Of a DNA stretch of 64,000 bases, positions 50,497 through 59,069 are shown in pieces; position 1 is the first letter of the stretch, and every line of letters starts with the position of its first letter. The translations under genes and the position numbers were made by a program. Below the pieces are notes generated by a model. It was not told where the DNA came from. It made no database searches and saw only the letters and a program-made list of their open reading frames with translations. This DNA is from Ornithobacterium rhinotracheale DSM 15997 (GTDB taxonomy: Bacteria > Bacteroidota > Bacteroidia > Flavobacteriales > Weeksellaceae): assembly GCF_000265465.1 (NCBI RefSeq), contig NC_018016.1, forward strand, positions 1,664,001-1,728,000, in the 5' to 3' direction.

Positions 50497-50519
50497 TTTT
50501 TATTTAGAATAAATAAAAA
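50497..50519. promoter_or_regulatory. Fur-like palindrome overlapping hmuY promoter
   Basis: TTTTTATTTA, GAA, TAAATAAAAA: two perfect 10-bp half-sites around a 3-bp centre. The site abuts the -7 box and fills the spacer between -33 and -7, where a bound dimer would block RNA polymerase. The operon is for heme uptake, so an iron-responsive repressor is likely. Confidence 0.6.
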
Positions 50520-50527
50520 TAGATTTG
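50520..50527 (+). promoter_or_regulatory. -7 box (TAGATTTG) of the heme operon
   Basis: TAnnTTTG match 18 bases before the HmuY start at 50546, directly after the palindrome. Confidence 0.6.
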
Positions 50528-50545
50528 CGTCAAAATTTAAAGTAT

Positions 50546-51166
50546 ATGAAAAAATCAATTTTAGCAATTGCAGGAGCATTGGTAATGTTTTCCTGCAGCA
50601 GTTCAGACGACGACAATGGCAAAAAAGTCGTAGATGGCAATGCAGGTGTTGTAGAAGTGCAAACCAGTGCAAAATCTTATGACAAATGGACATACTATTC
50701 CATCGAGCAAGGAAAGGAAGTAGCCATCGAAAATCCAAAAGAATCCCTAGCTTGGGATATAGCCTTTCACCGTGGAGATGTAAAATTAAATGGGGGAGCA
50801 TCTGGAAAAGGTAAAGGAGAGGCTATTAAGCTAACGACTACGGACTTTGCAACAGTGACAGAGGCACCTGCCGAGGGTTATGTAAAAGATGTTAAGGCAA
50901 ATATTTTATCTTACAACATCAAAACTCACCAAATGACTCCACTGCCAGATGGCTCTAAAAACAATCAACTTGTTTGGCTTAATATAGATACCTCTACTCC
51001 GCCGCCAAAATACACATTGTACAAAAATGTATTTGTGATAAAAACAGCAAACGGAAAATATGCCAAAATCCAATTTTTGAATTATATAGGAGATAATAAA
51101 GAAAAAATTGTGGCTACTTGGAAATACTTTTACCAAGCTAATGGCTCAAGAAAATTAGTGAAATAA
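50546..51166 (+). CDS. hmuY: HmuY-family heme-binding lipoprotein
   Basis: 206-aa surface lipoprotein: MKKSILAIAGALVMFSCSSS with the lipobox Cys at about 17, followed by an acidic Asp linker. The HmuY fold is indicated by VVEVQTSAKSYDKWTYYSIEQGKEV (about 33-57) and SLAWDIAFHRGDVKLNGGASGKGKGEAI (about 66-93), the beta-rich body of this family, and ends with VATWKYFYQANGSRK. HmuY takes heme from host hemoproteins and hands it to the TonB receptor encoded two bases downstream. Start chosen at 50546 so that the signal peptide is complete. Confidence 0.82.
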   Translation: MKKSILAIAGALVMFSCSSSDDDNGKKVVDGNAGVVEVQTSAKSYDKWTYYSIEQGKEVAIENPKESLAWDIAFHRGDVKLNGGASGKGKGEAIKLTTTDFATVTEAPAEGYVKDVKANILSYNIKTHQMTPLPDGSKNNQLVWLNIDTSTPPPKYTLYKNVFVIKTANGKYAKIQFLNYIGDNKEKIVATWKYFYQANGSRKLVK

Positions 51167-51168
51167 AA

Positions 51169-53310
51169 ATGTTTACCAAAAAGTTTCTTCTATTTTTCAT
51201 AGTATTATGCGGGCTAAGCCTAGAGGCACAATGCCCGCATAATTTTATCGTAAAGACAGAGGAGGGCAAAGAGATACATGATTTTTGGGTAACTTATCAA
51301 GGAGAAACCTTTAAATGCTCCCAAGGCGATTCCATTTTTTATCCCGAAAAAGGCACTAAATTAAAATTTAAAAAAGAAGGTTTTTCGGGCAAAACAGTAG
51401 AAGTTTCTGGAGAAAAACAATGGGTGGTATTGCAAGGCAAGGAGCAAGAATATTCACTCAATCCCATGGTGATTACTGGCACTAGAATGCCTAAGCCATT
51501 GAGCAAATCTGCCATCTATACCAGAGTTATAACCTCAAAGCAGATCAATGCGACGGGAAATGTGGATTTGGAAGGAGTGCTCACGCAGGAAATTCCCTAC
51601 ATAAGTTTTACAAATCATGCAGGAGAGCCCAATATAAAGTTTCACGGGCTGGGCGGAAACTCTGTGCTCGTGCTCGTAAACGGAGAGCGACTAGCTGGCG
51701 AAACGAGAAATAATGTGGACTATAACCAAATAAATCTAAACGATATAGATAGAATCGAAGTTTTGCAAGGAGCTTCCTCCACTTTGTATGGTTCTGGAGC
51801 CGTGGGCGGAGTAATAAATATCATTACCAAAAAGCCGTTTAGAGGATTCAATCTAGGTTTGTCGAGTCTTTATAATTCCCAGAAACAGTCTAAAAACAAT
51901 TTGAATCTCTCGTATTCAAACGAAAAATTAAGTACAAAAACAATATTTAATTATGATTTTTGGGCAGAAAAGGAATTTAAAGATTCAGAGCTAGCTTTTA
52001 GAACTTATGAAAATGGCGAAATCGAAAAAGATAAAACGCTCAATACAACATTTGCACCCGAGCAATTCTTCTGGAAAGTGGGGCAAATTGTAGGGTATAA
52101 ATTCAATGAAAATCTAGAGGCGAGTGTAGATGTTTCGCATTTTTTCAAAGATAGAAAAAGCACAGGGGCAGAAAAAAGTATTTTTAAAAATACCTTTAGC
52201 GATAATGCAGGAGTGCTACGAGTAAACTATCGCCGAAATCATTGGGAACATCAGTTTAGTTATAATATAAATACCTACCAGAAAAGGGAAGTTTTTCTAA
52301 AGAAAGATAGCATAAGCGATCATTACAACAGTAGTATCTTCAATGCCAAATACGCCGTGAATTACAAAAAAGACAAAATCGGGGTGCTGAGCGGTGCCGA
52401 GTTTTTCTCCCAAAGGTTGAAAACCTACATGTTTCAAGAAAATGGAACCAAACGAGTGCATTCGTATAGCTTCTTCAGTCAGTTGGATTGGCAACTGGGC
52501 AAAAACGCCTTTTTGCTGGCGGGAGCAAGGCTAGAGTCTCACCAATTTTACGGAACGGCATTTACGCCCAAAATTGCCTTTAAACATAATATTTATAGAA
52601 ACATAAGTGCACGCTGGAACTTTTCCACAGGATTTCGTTCGCCGAGTCTCAAGGAGCTTTACACCGATTGGGATCATTTAGGCATGTTTAGAATCATAGG
52701 CTCTACGGATTTAAAGCCAGAGCACAGCAAGCACTATATGCTCACAATTGAGCAGAATGGCAAAAAGTTTTACAACGCCATCAATTTCTTTAAAACAGAT
52801 ATTAAAGACAAATTAGGCTTAAGGTATAAAAATGCGCACCAAGATACGCTGCAATATCAAAACTTTGAAAAGCAAAATGTTTGGGGAATAGATTTTATGT
52901 CTAAAATTTCTGTGCTTAAAAATGTAAACATCAATCTAGGCTACGGATACACCAAAGATGAAATGAAAATAAACGGCAAAAACGCCTCAGACACGCGCCC
53001 GCATGCATTCAATTACAGCGTGGAGTATCAGACCAAACTTAGTCCAAGTCTAGCCACATCAGTTTCGTGCAATGGAAATTATTACAGCGGAATCAAGTTT
53101 TGGGTAAAGGATAATTACAATAAATTCTTTTATCAAGATTATCCCGCCTACTATGTTATGGGGCTTAATGCGACATTAAAATATAAAAAATATGCCCGCT
53201 TAAACTTAGGCGTGCGAAATATGCTCAATTATAAACCTAAAAATTACAATTTCTACAATCCCATGATCGATGGGGCATTGTACTATATAAGTATAAACTT
53301 AAACAACTAA
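51169..53310 (+). CDS. HmuR-like TonB-dependent heme receptor
   Basis: 713-aa outer-membrane receptor. Signal peptide (1-20), a short beta domain (about 25-90), a TonB box/plug start at MVITGTRMPKPLSKSA and plug motifs VLVLVNGERLAGE and RIEVLQGASSTLYGSGAVGGVINIITK. The barrel contains FRSPSLKELY followed by STDLKPEHSK, a degenerate form of the FRAP and NPDL boxes of heme receptors. Directly behind HmuY, matching the hmuYR pair of Porphyromonas. Energy comes from TonB-ExbBD encoded elsewhere. Confidence 0.87.
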   Translation: MFTKKFLLFFIVLCGLSLEAQCPHNFIVKTEEGKEIHDFWVTYQGETFKCSQGDSIFYPEKGTKLKFKKEGFSGKTVEVSGEKQWVVLQGKEQEYSLNPMVITGTRMPKPLSKSAIYTRVITSKQINATGNVDLEGVLTQEIPYISFTNHAGEPNIKFHGLGGNSVLVLVNGERLAGETRNNVDYNQINLNDIDRIEVLQGASSTLYGSGAVGGVINIITKKPFRGFNLGLSSLYNSQKQSKNNLNLSYSNEKLSTKTIFNYDFWAEKEFKDSELAFRTYENGEIEKDKTLNTTFAPEQFFWKVGQIVGYKFNENLEASVDVSHFFKDRKSTGAEKSIFKNTFSDNAGVLRVNYRRNHWEHQFSYNINTYQKREVFLKKDSISDHYNSSIFNAKYAVNYKKDKIGVLSGAEFFSQRLKTYMFQENGTKRVHSYSFFSQLDWQLGKNAFLLAGARLESHQFYGTAFTPKIAFKHNIYRNISARWNFSTGFRSPSLKELYTDWDHLGMFRIIGSTDLKPEHSKHYMLTIEQNGKKFYNAINFFKTDIKDKLGLRYKNAHQDTLQYQNFEKQNVWGIDFMSKISVLKNVNINLGYGYTKDEMKINGKNASDTRPHAFNYSVEYQTKLSPSLATSVSCNGNYYSGIKFWVKDNYNKFFYQDYPAYYVMGLNATLKYKKYARLNLGVRNMLNYKPKNYNFYNPMIDGALYYISINLNN

Positions 53311-53318
53311 TTATAATC

Positions 53319-54254
53319 ATGAAAAGAATTAAAAATTACATTTTATTATGCAGCACATTGCTACTCACACTGGCTTGTAGCAAGAAGCAAGAAAATGCCA
53401 CAACATCTGAGAATGATGGGCAAAAAAAGATTGCCGTTCTACTAGTGAGCCATGGTTCGCACTCAGAAACTTGGCGAAATGCACTACTACATTTAGAAAA
53501 AAACACCAAACAAGAAATACTGAAAGACACGCCAGCCCAAGCCGTAGAAACCGCCTTTATGGAATATAACGAGCCCTCAATCGCTACACGCTTGAAGGAA
53601 TTTGACAAAGAAGGCTATACCGATGTGTTGATTGTGCCCGTGTTCTTAACCGTGAGTCCGCACTCGTTTGAGGATATTCCTACCATCGTGGGGCTTAAAG
53701 AAAGTCCTTCGTCTATGGAAACTCTAAAAATTGAAAATATAGAAAGATATCCAGCCAAGGCAAAAGTGCATATAGCTCCGCTTTTAGACTTTAGCAATAT
53801 TCTTGAGAAAAATGTACTGAGAAGAGTAAAAGCACTCTCTACTCAGCCTGCAGAAGAAGGCGTTACGCTTGTGGGCTATGGCGACAAGGATTATGAGGCA
53901 GAATGGAGCAACTTGTTTAAAAAAATAGGAGAAAGCATTAAAGATAGTTTAGGAATTACAGATTTAAACTATGCATGGTGCGGGCACATTGCAGGATATA
54001 GCTCAGAGCCTACACAAAGGGCAATAGAAGAGATTTTAAAACAAAAAAAGAGAGATATTGTAATTCCTGTTTTGGTGGCTCACGATGAAAACTTTCAAGT
54101 GAAAATCATAGGAGGTGCAATAGACAAAGTGGCAGATAATAAAGAGAAAGTAGGGTATAAACCAGACGCTATTTTGCCAGATAAAAATGTAGAAAATTGG
54201 ATAGTAGACATCACTAAACAATATGTAGATAAAATCAATAAAGGTGAAAACTAA
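53319..54254 (+). CDS. CbiK-like chelatase lipoprotein
   Basis: 311-aa protein of the sirohydrochlorin cobaltochelatase (CbiK/CbiX) fold carrying a lipobox (LLTLACSKK, Cys at about 20), so it is anchored on the periplasmic side of a membrane instead of being cytosolic. Chelatase residues: LLVSHGSHSETWRNAL (His, about 42-57), VPVFLTVSPHSFEDIP (about 105-120) and LNYAWCGHIAGYSSEP (about 227-242). In a heme-uptake operon it could remove iron from heme or insert metal into a tetrapyrrole; the direction is not readable. Periplasmic CbiK relatives are known in Desulfovibrio. Confidence 0.75.
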   Translation: MKRIKNYILLCSTLLLTLACSKKQENATTSENDGQKKIAVLLVSHGSHSETWRNALLHLEKNTKQEILKDTPAQAVETAFMEYNEPSIATRLKEFDKEGYTDVLIVPVFLTVSPHSFEDIPTIVGLKESPSSMETLKIENIERYPAKAKVHIAPLLDFSNILEKNVLRRVKALSTQPAEEGVTLVGYGDKDYEAEWSNLFKKIGESIKDSLGITDLNYAWCGHIAGYSSEPTQRAIEEILKQKKRDIVIPVLVAHDENFQVKIIGGAIDKVADNKEKVGYKPDAILPDKNVENWIVDITKQYVDKINKGEN

Positions 54255-54822
54255 AAGCCGTAGATACAAAAAGTTTATAAAACTAAATCGAGATTATCAT
54301 CGCGACTTGGGATACTTTTTTTCGGGCTTAGTCATTATTTATTGTCTATCGGGCATTGCCTTTAATCATATAGATGATTGGAACCCTGATTTTATTTTAA
54401 ACAAAAAAGAAATTCAGATAAAACAGGAATTAGACAAGGCACATTTTTCAGACAAGACAGCTCACGAGCTGAGCCAGCTTTGTGGCGAGAAGGAATACAA
54501 ACTTTATGATTTTCCCACGCCCTATCAAGTGAAAATCTATTATAAAGATGCAAGCTTTCATGTAGATTTTAATAAAAAAATGGGCGTTTATGAGCAGATT
54601 ACCCGTCGTCCAGTCTTTTATGAAGCCAATGTTTTGCACAGAAACAATGTCAAAGCTTGGCGGTGGTTTGCCGATATATTTTCGGTGGCACTTATCATAA
54701 TTGTGGTAACGGGCTTGTTCATAGCTTCGGGCAAAAATAGTTTTAAGAAAAGAGGATTCATCTTCTTTGCATTAGGATTCATACCTCCCATTGTGGCGAT
54801 AATCATTCATTATTTAAATTGA
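54244..54822 (+). CDS. PepSY-associated membrane protein
   Basis: 192-aa inner-membrane protein of the PepSY-TM type. First helix YHRDLGYFFSGLVIIYCLSGIAFN (about 18-41) with the family histidine, a periplasmic PepSY-like beta domain (about 50-125), and two C-terminal helices (about 140-160 and 170-190). A conserved LHRNNVKAWRWFADIFSVALI segment fits the family. Such proteins are associated with ferric or heme reductase activity. It starts at a GTG inside the last 11 bases of the chelatase gene, so the two are translationally coupled. Confidence 0.78.
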   Translation: MKTKSRRYKKFIKLNRDYHRDLGYFFSGLVIIYCLSGIAFNHIDDWNPDFILNKKEIQIKQELDKAHFSDKTAHELSQLCGEKEYKLYDFPTPYQVKIYYKDASFHVDFNKKMGVYEQITRRPVFYEANVLHRNNVKAWRWFADIFSVALIIIVVTGLFIASGKNSFKKRGFIFFALGFIPPIVAIIIHYLN

Positions 54823-54828
54823 AAAAAA

Positions 54829-55254
54829 ATGAAAAAATTAATATTTTTAAGTCTCTGTTTGGGATTTATCGTAGCATGTTCTCCTAAAGGAAATCAATTA
54901 TTTAAAGGAGACTCTGTGTGGCAGCGGGATTTCTACCCCATGCCAGGGCTAAAGCACCATGTCGAGTATCAATTAGGCAACGATAGCATAAGCTATGCAA
55001 TAAACGGTAGTGCTGTAAACACGGCATATACAATGCGGGTGGATACCGTGGTGCCAGAGGAAAATAGAATTGTAGCATTTGACAAAGATGGCGTTTGCTA
55101 TGTGTTGTTTGTTAAAGAATTAGGCGGAGATTCCATCAAAATTTTTAAAGAGCAACGAAATGATAGGGCAGATGCACTTAATTTTCCCGTTCCAGCACTT
55201 GATTACAAAGCCAATCACAACCAAGGCTGGAATACCTATTATAAGAAATCTTGA
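54829..55254 (+). CDS. Small lipoprotein at end of heme operon
   Basis: 141-aa lipoprotein with lipobox FIVACSPK (Cys at about 17). The mature part is a small beta domain (KHHVEYQLGNDSISYAINGS, RIVAFDKDGVCYVLFVKELGG), with a short HH pair near the start. No family recognised. It follows the PepSY gene by six bases and is last before a 40-bp perfect palindromic terminator, so it belongs to the heme operon; its function is unknown. Confidence 0.65.
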   Translation: MKKLIFLSLCLGFIVACSPKGNQLFKGDSVWQRDFYPMPGLKHHVEYQLGNDSISYAINGSAVNTAYTMRVDTVVPEENRIVAFDKDGVCYVLFVKELGGDSIKIFKEQRNDRADALNFPVPALDYKANHNQGWNTYYKKS

Positions 55255-55306
55255 AAAAAAGCAGAAAGCACAAGAGCTTTTAGCCAATTTCTCAAGTGAT
55301 ATTTAT

Positions 55307-55350
55307 AAAAGCACAAGTGATTTTGTACAAAATCACTTGTGCTTTTTTTC
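55307..55350. terminator. 40-bp perfect palindromic terminator
   Basis: AAAAGCACAAGTGATTTTGT (55307-55326) is followed immediately by its exact reverse complement (55327-55346) and more T residues. It closes the heme operon. Confidence 0.85.
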
Positions 55351-55422
55351 GCAATACAATAGTAGGGGAAAGGCTTTGGGCTAAATTTTAGAGAAATCTT
55401 TAGCCTGAAAACTAAAAATCAG

Positions 55423-55430
55423 TATATTTG
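55423..55430 (+). promoter_or_regulatory. -7 box (TATATTTG) of the yidD-lgt operon
   Basis: Perfect TAnnTTTG only four bases before the yidD ATG; the message should be leaderless or nearly so. Confidence 0.5.
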
Positions 55431-55434
55431 CCCC

Positions 55435-55680
55435 ATGTCTAGAATCATTCAGCAATTACTTGTTTTGCCCGCCATTGGTTTGATAAAACTTTACCAAATG
55501 CTTATTTCGCCATGGCTTGGTCGCAATTGCCGATTCACGCCCACTTGCTCGCAATATGGCATCGAGGCACTGAAAACGCACGGATTTTTCTATGGCAGTT
55601 ATTTAACCATTAGGAGAATTATGCGCTGCCACCCGTGGGGAGGTAGTGGCAAAGATCCTGTTCCCAAAAAAGAAAAATAA
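55435..55680 (+). CDS. yidD: Membrane protein insertion efficiency factor YidD
   Basis: 81-aa amphipathic, membrane-associated protein that aids YidC-dependent insertion. The signature [34 protein letters not shown] (starting about residue 17; [11 protein letters not shown] is the family hallmark) and [17 protein letters not shown] (about 61-77) are both complete. It lies two bases before lgt. Confidence 0.93.
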   Translation: MSRIIQQLLVLPAIGLIKLYQMLISPWLGRNCRFTPTCSQYGIEALKTHGFFYGSYLTIRRIMRCHPWGGSGKDPVPKKEK

Positions 55681-55682
55681 TA

Positions 55683-56573
55683 ATGAAAGAAACTTTAGCA
55701 TACATTACCTACAAAGGCTCAGAAGGAATCGAGATTTTCGGATTACCCCTACATTTTTATAGCTTAATGTGGCTAGCCGCTTTTGTCGTAGGCTGGTACA
55801 TTATGGCAAAAATGTTTAAAATCGATGGCGTGTCAAAGGATAAGCTAGACCCGCTATTTATGTACACTTTCTTTGGAGCCGTGTTGGGAGCACGCATCGG
55901 GGAATTTTTGTTTTATGATCCGAGCGCATTTATTGAGCGTCCGCTAGAGGTATTTTTACCCATTCAATATTCGCCAGGGAGCGAGTTTCTTTTTGGCTTA
56001 ATTAAAAATTACAAATTCGTAGGATTTCAAGGGCTTGCAAGCCACGGAGCCACTGTGGGGCTTTTGATAAGTTCATACCTTTATACCAGAAAATATTTGC
56101 CAGGCAAGAACATGCTTTGGCTTGTGGATCGATTAGCCATCTGTGTTTCTATCGGTGGAGCTTTTGTGCGAATTGGGAATTTTGTAAACTCTGAAATCGT
56201 GGGCAAACCAAGCGACTTGCCGTGGGCGGTGTTGTTCGAGAAACAGAGCTTAAGCTATGGCGAAATCGTGCCTAGACACCCAGCACAGTTGTACGAGGCA
56301 TTTGCTTATATTTTGCTATTTATTCTGCTTTGGTGGATTTACAATAAAACCAATAAAAAATACCAAAACGGATATATTTTTGGGCTATTTTTCACTTTGC
56401 TTTTCAGTATCAGATTCATTATCGAATTTTTTAAAGAAAGCCAAGGTGTAGAGTGGGTGGCTCAAACTTTAAAGGTGAATTTAAACAATGGGCAAGTATT
56501 GAGCATCCCATTTATCATCATTGGACTTGTGGTGATGTACTTGTCGAACAAAGGATATTTTAATAAAAAATAG
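55683..56573 (+). CDS. lgt: Prolipoprotein diacylglyceryl transferase
   Basis: 296-aa inner-membrane enzyme that transfers diacylglycerol to the lipobox Cys of prolipoproteins, the first step of lipoprotein maturation. About seven helices; hallmark GGAFVRIGNFVNSEIVG (about 159-175) with the essential Arg/Asn, FQGLASHGATVGLL and RHPAQLYEAFAY. Essential given the many lipoproteins in this window. It shares an operon with yidD and the DUF192 gene. Confidence 0.95.
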   Translation: MKETLAYITYKGSEGIEIFGLPLHFYSLMWLAAFVVGWYIMAKMFKIDGVSKDKLDPLFMYTFFGAVLGARIGEFLFYDPSAFIERPLEVFLPIQYSPGSEFLFGLIKNYKFVGFQGLASHGATVGLLISSYLYTRKYLPGKNMLWLVDRLAICVSIGGAFVRIGNFVNSEIVGKPSDLPWAVLFEKQSLSYGEIVPRHPAQLYEAFAYILLFILLWWIYNKTNKKYQNGYIFGLFFTLLFSIRFIIEFFKESQGVEWVAQTLKVNLNNGQVLSIPFIIIGLVVMYLSNKGYFNKK

Positions 56574-56576
56574 AAT

Positions 56577-57086
56577 ATGAAAAATTTTAAAATACAATTA
56601 TTAAGCCTTTTGGCTGCGGGAGCTTTTTTAGTTTCATGCGAAAAAAAATCGACTCAAATCGAGGCAAACAATGCACCTATCGAGATAGAATTTATTAAAG
56701 AAGGCGATTTAGTGTTGAAAAATAACGATTCAATCATCAAGAAATTGGATGTTGAGGTGGCAAACACAGATTCTGAACGCCAAATTGGGTTGATGAATCG
56801 TAGCAGCATGCTAGAAAATAGAGGTATGATTTTCGTTTTCGACGAAGATAACACTTCTGGTTTTTGGATGAAAGATACTAGAATTCCGCTCGATATTATT
56901 TTTGTAGGGCAAGATAGCACTGTAATCAATGTGCAAAAAAATGCGAAGCCTTATGATGAACATAATTATCCTGCAACAGCACCATATCGCTATGTGCTAG
57001 AGGTGAATGGTGGTAGTGCCGATAAATGGGGCGTAAAAGATGGTGAGACTAAGTTGAGCTGGAAAGTAACAGATCCTAAGAATTAA
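56577..57086 (+). CDS. DUF192 lipoprotein
   Basis: 169-aa exported protein with a lipobox (FLVSCEKK, Cys at about 21). The DUF192 domain is clear: DSERQIGLMNRSSMLENRGMIFVF (about 66-89) and GFWMKDTRIPLDIIFV (about 95-110), then YRYVLEVNGG near the end. Function is unknown; the fold is small and beta-rich. It follows lgt by three bases and precedes mscL by 15. Confidence 0.85.
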   Translation: MKNFKIQLLSLLAAGAFLVSCEKKSTQIEANNAPIEIEFIKEGDLVLKNNDSIIKKLDVEVANTDSERQIGLMNRSSMLENRGMIFVFDEDNTSGFWMKDTRIPLDIIFVGQDSTVINVQKNAKPYDEHNYPATAPYRYVLEVNGGSADKWGVKDGETKLSWKVTDPKN

Positions 57087-57101
57087 AAAAAATAGAGATA
57101 T

Positions 57102-57479
57102 ATGGCATTTTTTAAAGAATTTAAAGAATTTGCAACAAGAGGTAATGTTGTAGATTTGGCAGTAGCGGTAATCATCGGGGCTGCGTTTAGTAAAATCGTT
57201 TCATCTTTTGTAGATGATTTAGTGACTCCACTAATTTTAACCCCAGCATTGAAAGCTGCTAAGGTAGATAAAATTGCGGATTTAAGCTGGAACGGAATCA
57301 TGTATGGAAACTTTCTAGCTGCAGTTTTAAACTTCATTGTTATTGCTTTTGTTTTATTTTTAATGATTAAAGGAATTAATTCATTAAAGAAAAAAGAGGA
57401 GCCAAAACCAGAAGCACCAGCAGGTCCTTCGCAAGAAGAATTATTAACTCAGATTAGAGATTTACTTAAAAATAAATAA
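57102..57479 (+). CDS. mscL: Large-conductance mechanosensitive channel MscL
   Basis: 125-aa inner-membrane channel that opens under hypo-osmotic membrane tension. N-terminal amphipathic FFKEFKEFATRGNVVDLAVAVIIGAAFSKIVSS (starting at residue 2; RGNVVDLAVAVIIGAAF is the hallmark), TM2 FIVIAFVLFLMIKGIN (about 79-94) and a charged C-terminal helical bundle (EELLTQIRDLLKNK). Normal length. Ends at a perfect palindromic terminator. Confidence 0.95.
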   Translation: MAFFKEFKEFATRGNVVDLAVAVIIGAAFSKIVSSFVDDLVTPLILTPALKAAKVDKIADLSWNGIMYGNFLAAVLNFIVIAFVLFLMIKGINSLKKKEEPKPEAPAGPSQEELLTQIRDLLKNK

Positions 57480-57504
57480 GAATTTTCTTATTCCCGAAAA
57501 AAAG

Positions 57505-57533
57505 AAAAGCCACTCAATTGAGTGGCTTTTTTA
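57505..57533. terminator. Bidirectional terminator after mscL
   Basis: AAAAGCCACTCAA (57505-57517) followed by TTGAGTGGCTTTT (57518-57530): a perfect 26-bp palindrome with flanking T and A runs, between convergent genes. Confidence 0.85.
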
Positions 57534-57554
57534 TAAACTAATGAAAAAGTATTT

Positions 57555-59054
57555 TTAGAATCTAAATCCTAAAGATAAAGAAAAGTTGTTATATTTTTCT
57601 TTGATATCTTGTATAGAAGCGGCATAGCCAGTTCCATCAAAATTAGCTCCGTTATCTCTAGCAAAAGTATTTACTTCTAAGCTAGTTCTAGCACCATTAG
57701 TCAATACAGGATCTGCAGGGTTTGTAATATTAGGTGCAATATCACTAAATTTAACATTGGCACCAGGCATATTGTTGAAATATATTCCGCTGAGCAGGTG
57801 ATTTCTATCTCTTTGAGAGTAGCTGTAAGCCGCGTCTAGATAGAAGTTGCCAAAGTTGTATCCCAATCCTAGAGAGAAACCGCTCAGGTCTCCATAAGGT
57901 TTAAAAGTGTTTCTTACTCCCTCAAAGCTCACTTCTTTATACGGAGATTGAACATATTTAAATCCAGCGCGTAGACTTAAGTCCTTAACTCTAGTTTCTG
58001 CTCCTACTTTTACGCTAGAGCTTCCAGAAACAAAGTTGTTGAAGTAATCATTTACCCCACGAAATATCTCATCACTTTCTGGAGTGTATTTTACAGAGCC
58101 AAAATCGTTGTAGGTATAATCCACATTGATCAATCCTTTTTTTCCTAAAATTAAGGCACCAGATGCAGTGAATTTTTGTGCAGAATTAAATCCGTTTTCA
58201 CCATAATTTTGTTGGCTCACTACATAGAATGCTTGGTTTCGATCAGTTAAGAAATGCTCCATAGCAGTTTCAGAAACATCTCTATACCAAGTAGGGGACT
58301 CGTAAGATAATCCTAGGCGTAAGTTTTTGTTTACTTTTCCTATAACACCTAACCCCACAGAGATACCTGTTCCCTCTCTACGACTAGGCGAGTAATCTTG
58401 AATGTAGCTCACAGTTTGGTTAGATGTTGGATTAAACTCAGCTAAGCCATTAAGCCTGCTACTTTCAAATTGGCGAAAGTTTAAGCCTACCCCTAGGTAT
58501 AATTTATCGTCGTAATTACCCGCAAAACTTAAATTCGTAACACTAGAATTAATTTCGTTTTGCGAATAAATTTGCTTCAACGAGCCTACACTAGATTGAA
58601 TATCAACAGGAAGATTTATTTCATTATTGACATCAGAGCTTTTTTGGTAATTTAATCCTAAAGCAAAGCTTTTCCACTTCTCAGAAGGAGCTCCTGTGTT
58701 AAACACCATTACAGCACCTACTTGTCCTAAATTAAATTGGCTATTCTTATTTGTGAAAGAACTATTTTCATAATTACCATTTAATTTACTAGAGGATACA
58801 CCAGCTGTGAAGTTGGCTTCAGAATTAATGAAAACTCCCACCCCCGCAGGGTTTTCGTTCATTGCAGAAAGATCTCCTCCCAATGCTCCCATGGATCCGC
58901 TCAAGGCACGATATCGTGAAGTTCCATAGATCCCTTGGTAATCATTGATTTGGTAAATATCTTCTATATAATTTGTGTTGATCTGTTGAGCACTCAAAGC
59001 CCCAGAGGCTAGCAAAAGCCCAAGACAACTAAGTTTTATAAATTTATTTTTCAT
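57555..59054 (-). CDS. Outer-membrane transport barrel (OmpP1/FadL-like)
   Basis: 499-aa exported protein: signal peptide (1-22, ending SGALSAQQ), then beta-barrel strands throughout and a C-terminal FSLSLGFRF with terminal Phe. The N-terminal GTSRYRALSGSMGALGGDLSAMNENPAGVGVF (starting at about 44) is the characteristic plug-like start of Bacteroidota OmpP1/FadL/TodX relatives that pass hydrophobic molecules. It follows the Gly/Tyr-rich lipoprotein gene by 15 bases, and both are minus-strand. Confidence 0.8.
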   Translation of the reverse strand: MKNKFIKLSCLGLLLASGALSAQQINTNYIEDIYQINDYQGIYGTSRYRALSGSMGALGGDLSAMNENPAGVGVFINSEANFTAGVSSSKLNGNYENSSFTNKNSQFNLGQVGAVMVFNTGAPSEKWKSFALGLNYQKSSDVNNEINLPVDIQSSVGSLKQIYSQNEINSSVTNLSFAGNYDDKLYLGVGLNFRQFESSRLNGLAEFNPTSNQTVSYIQDYSPSRREGTGISVGLGVIGKVNKNLRLGLSYESPTWYRDVSETAMEHFLTDRNQAFYVVSQQNYGENGFNSAQKFTASGALILGKKGLINVDYTYNDFGSVKYTPESDEIFRGVNDYFNNFVSGSSSVKVGAETRVKDLSLRAGFKYVQSPYKEVSFEGVRNTFKPYGDLSGFSLGLGYNFGNFYLDAAYSYSQRDRNHLLSGIYFNNMPGANVKFSDIAPNITNPADPVLTNGARTSLEVNTFARDNGANFDGTGYAASIQDIKEKYNNFSLSLGFRF

Positions 59055-59069
59055 TTTTTAGTTATTTTT

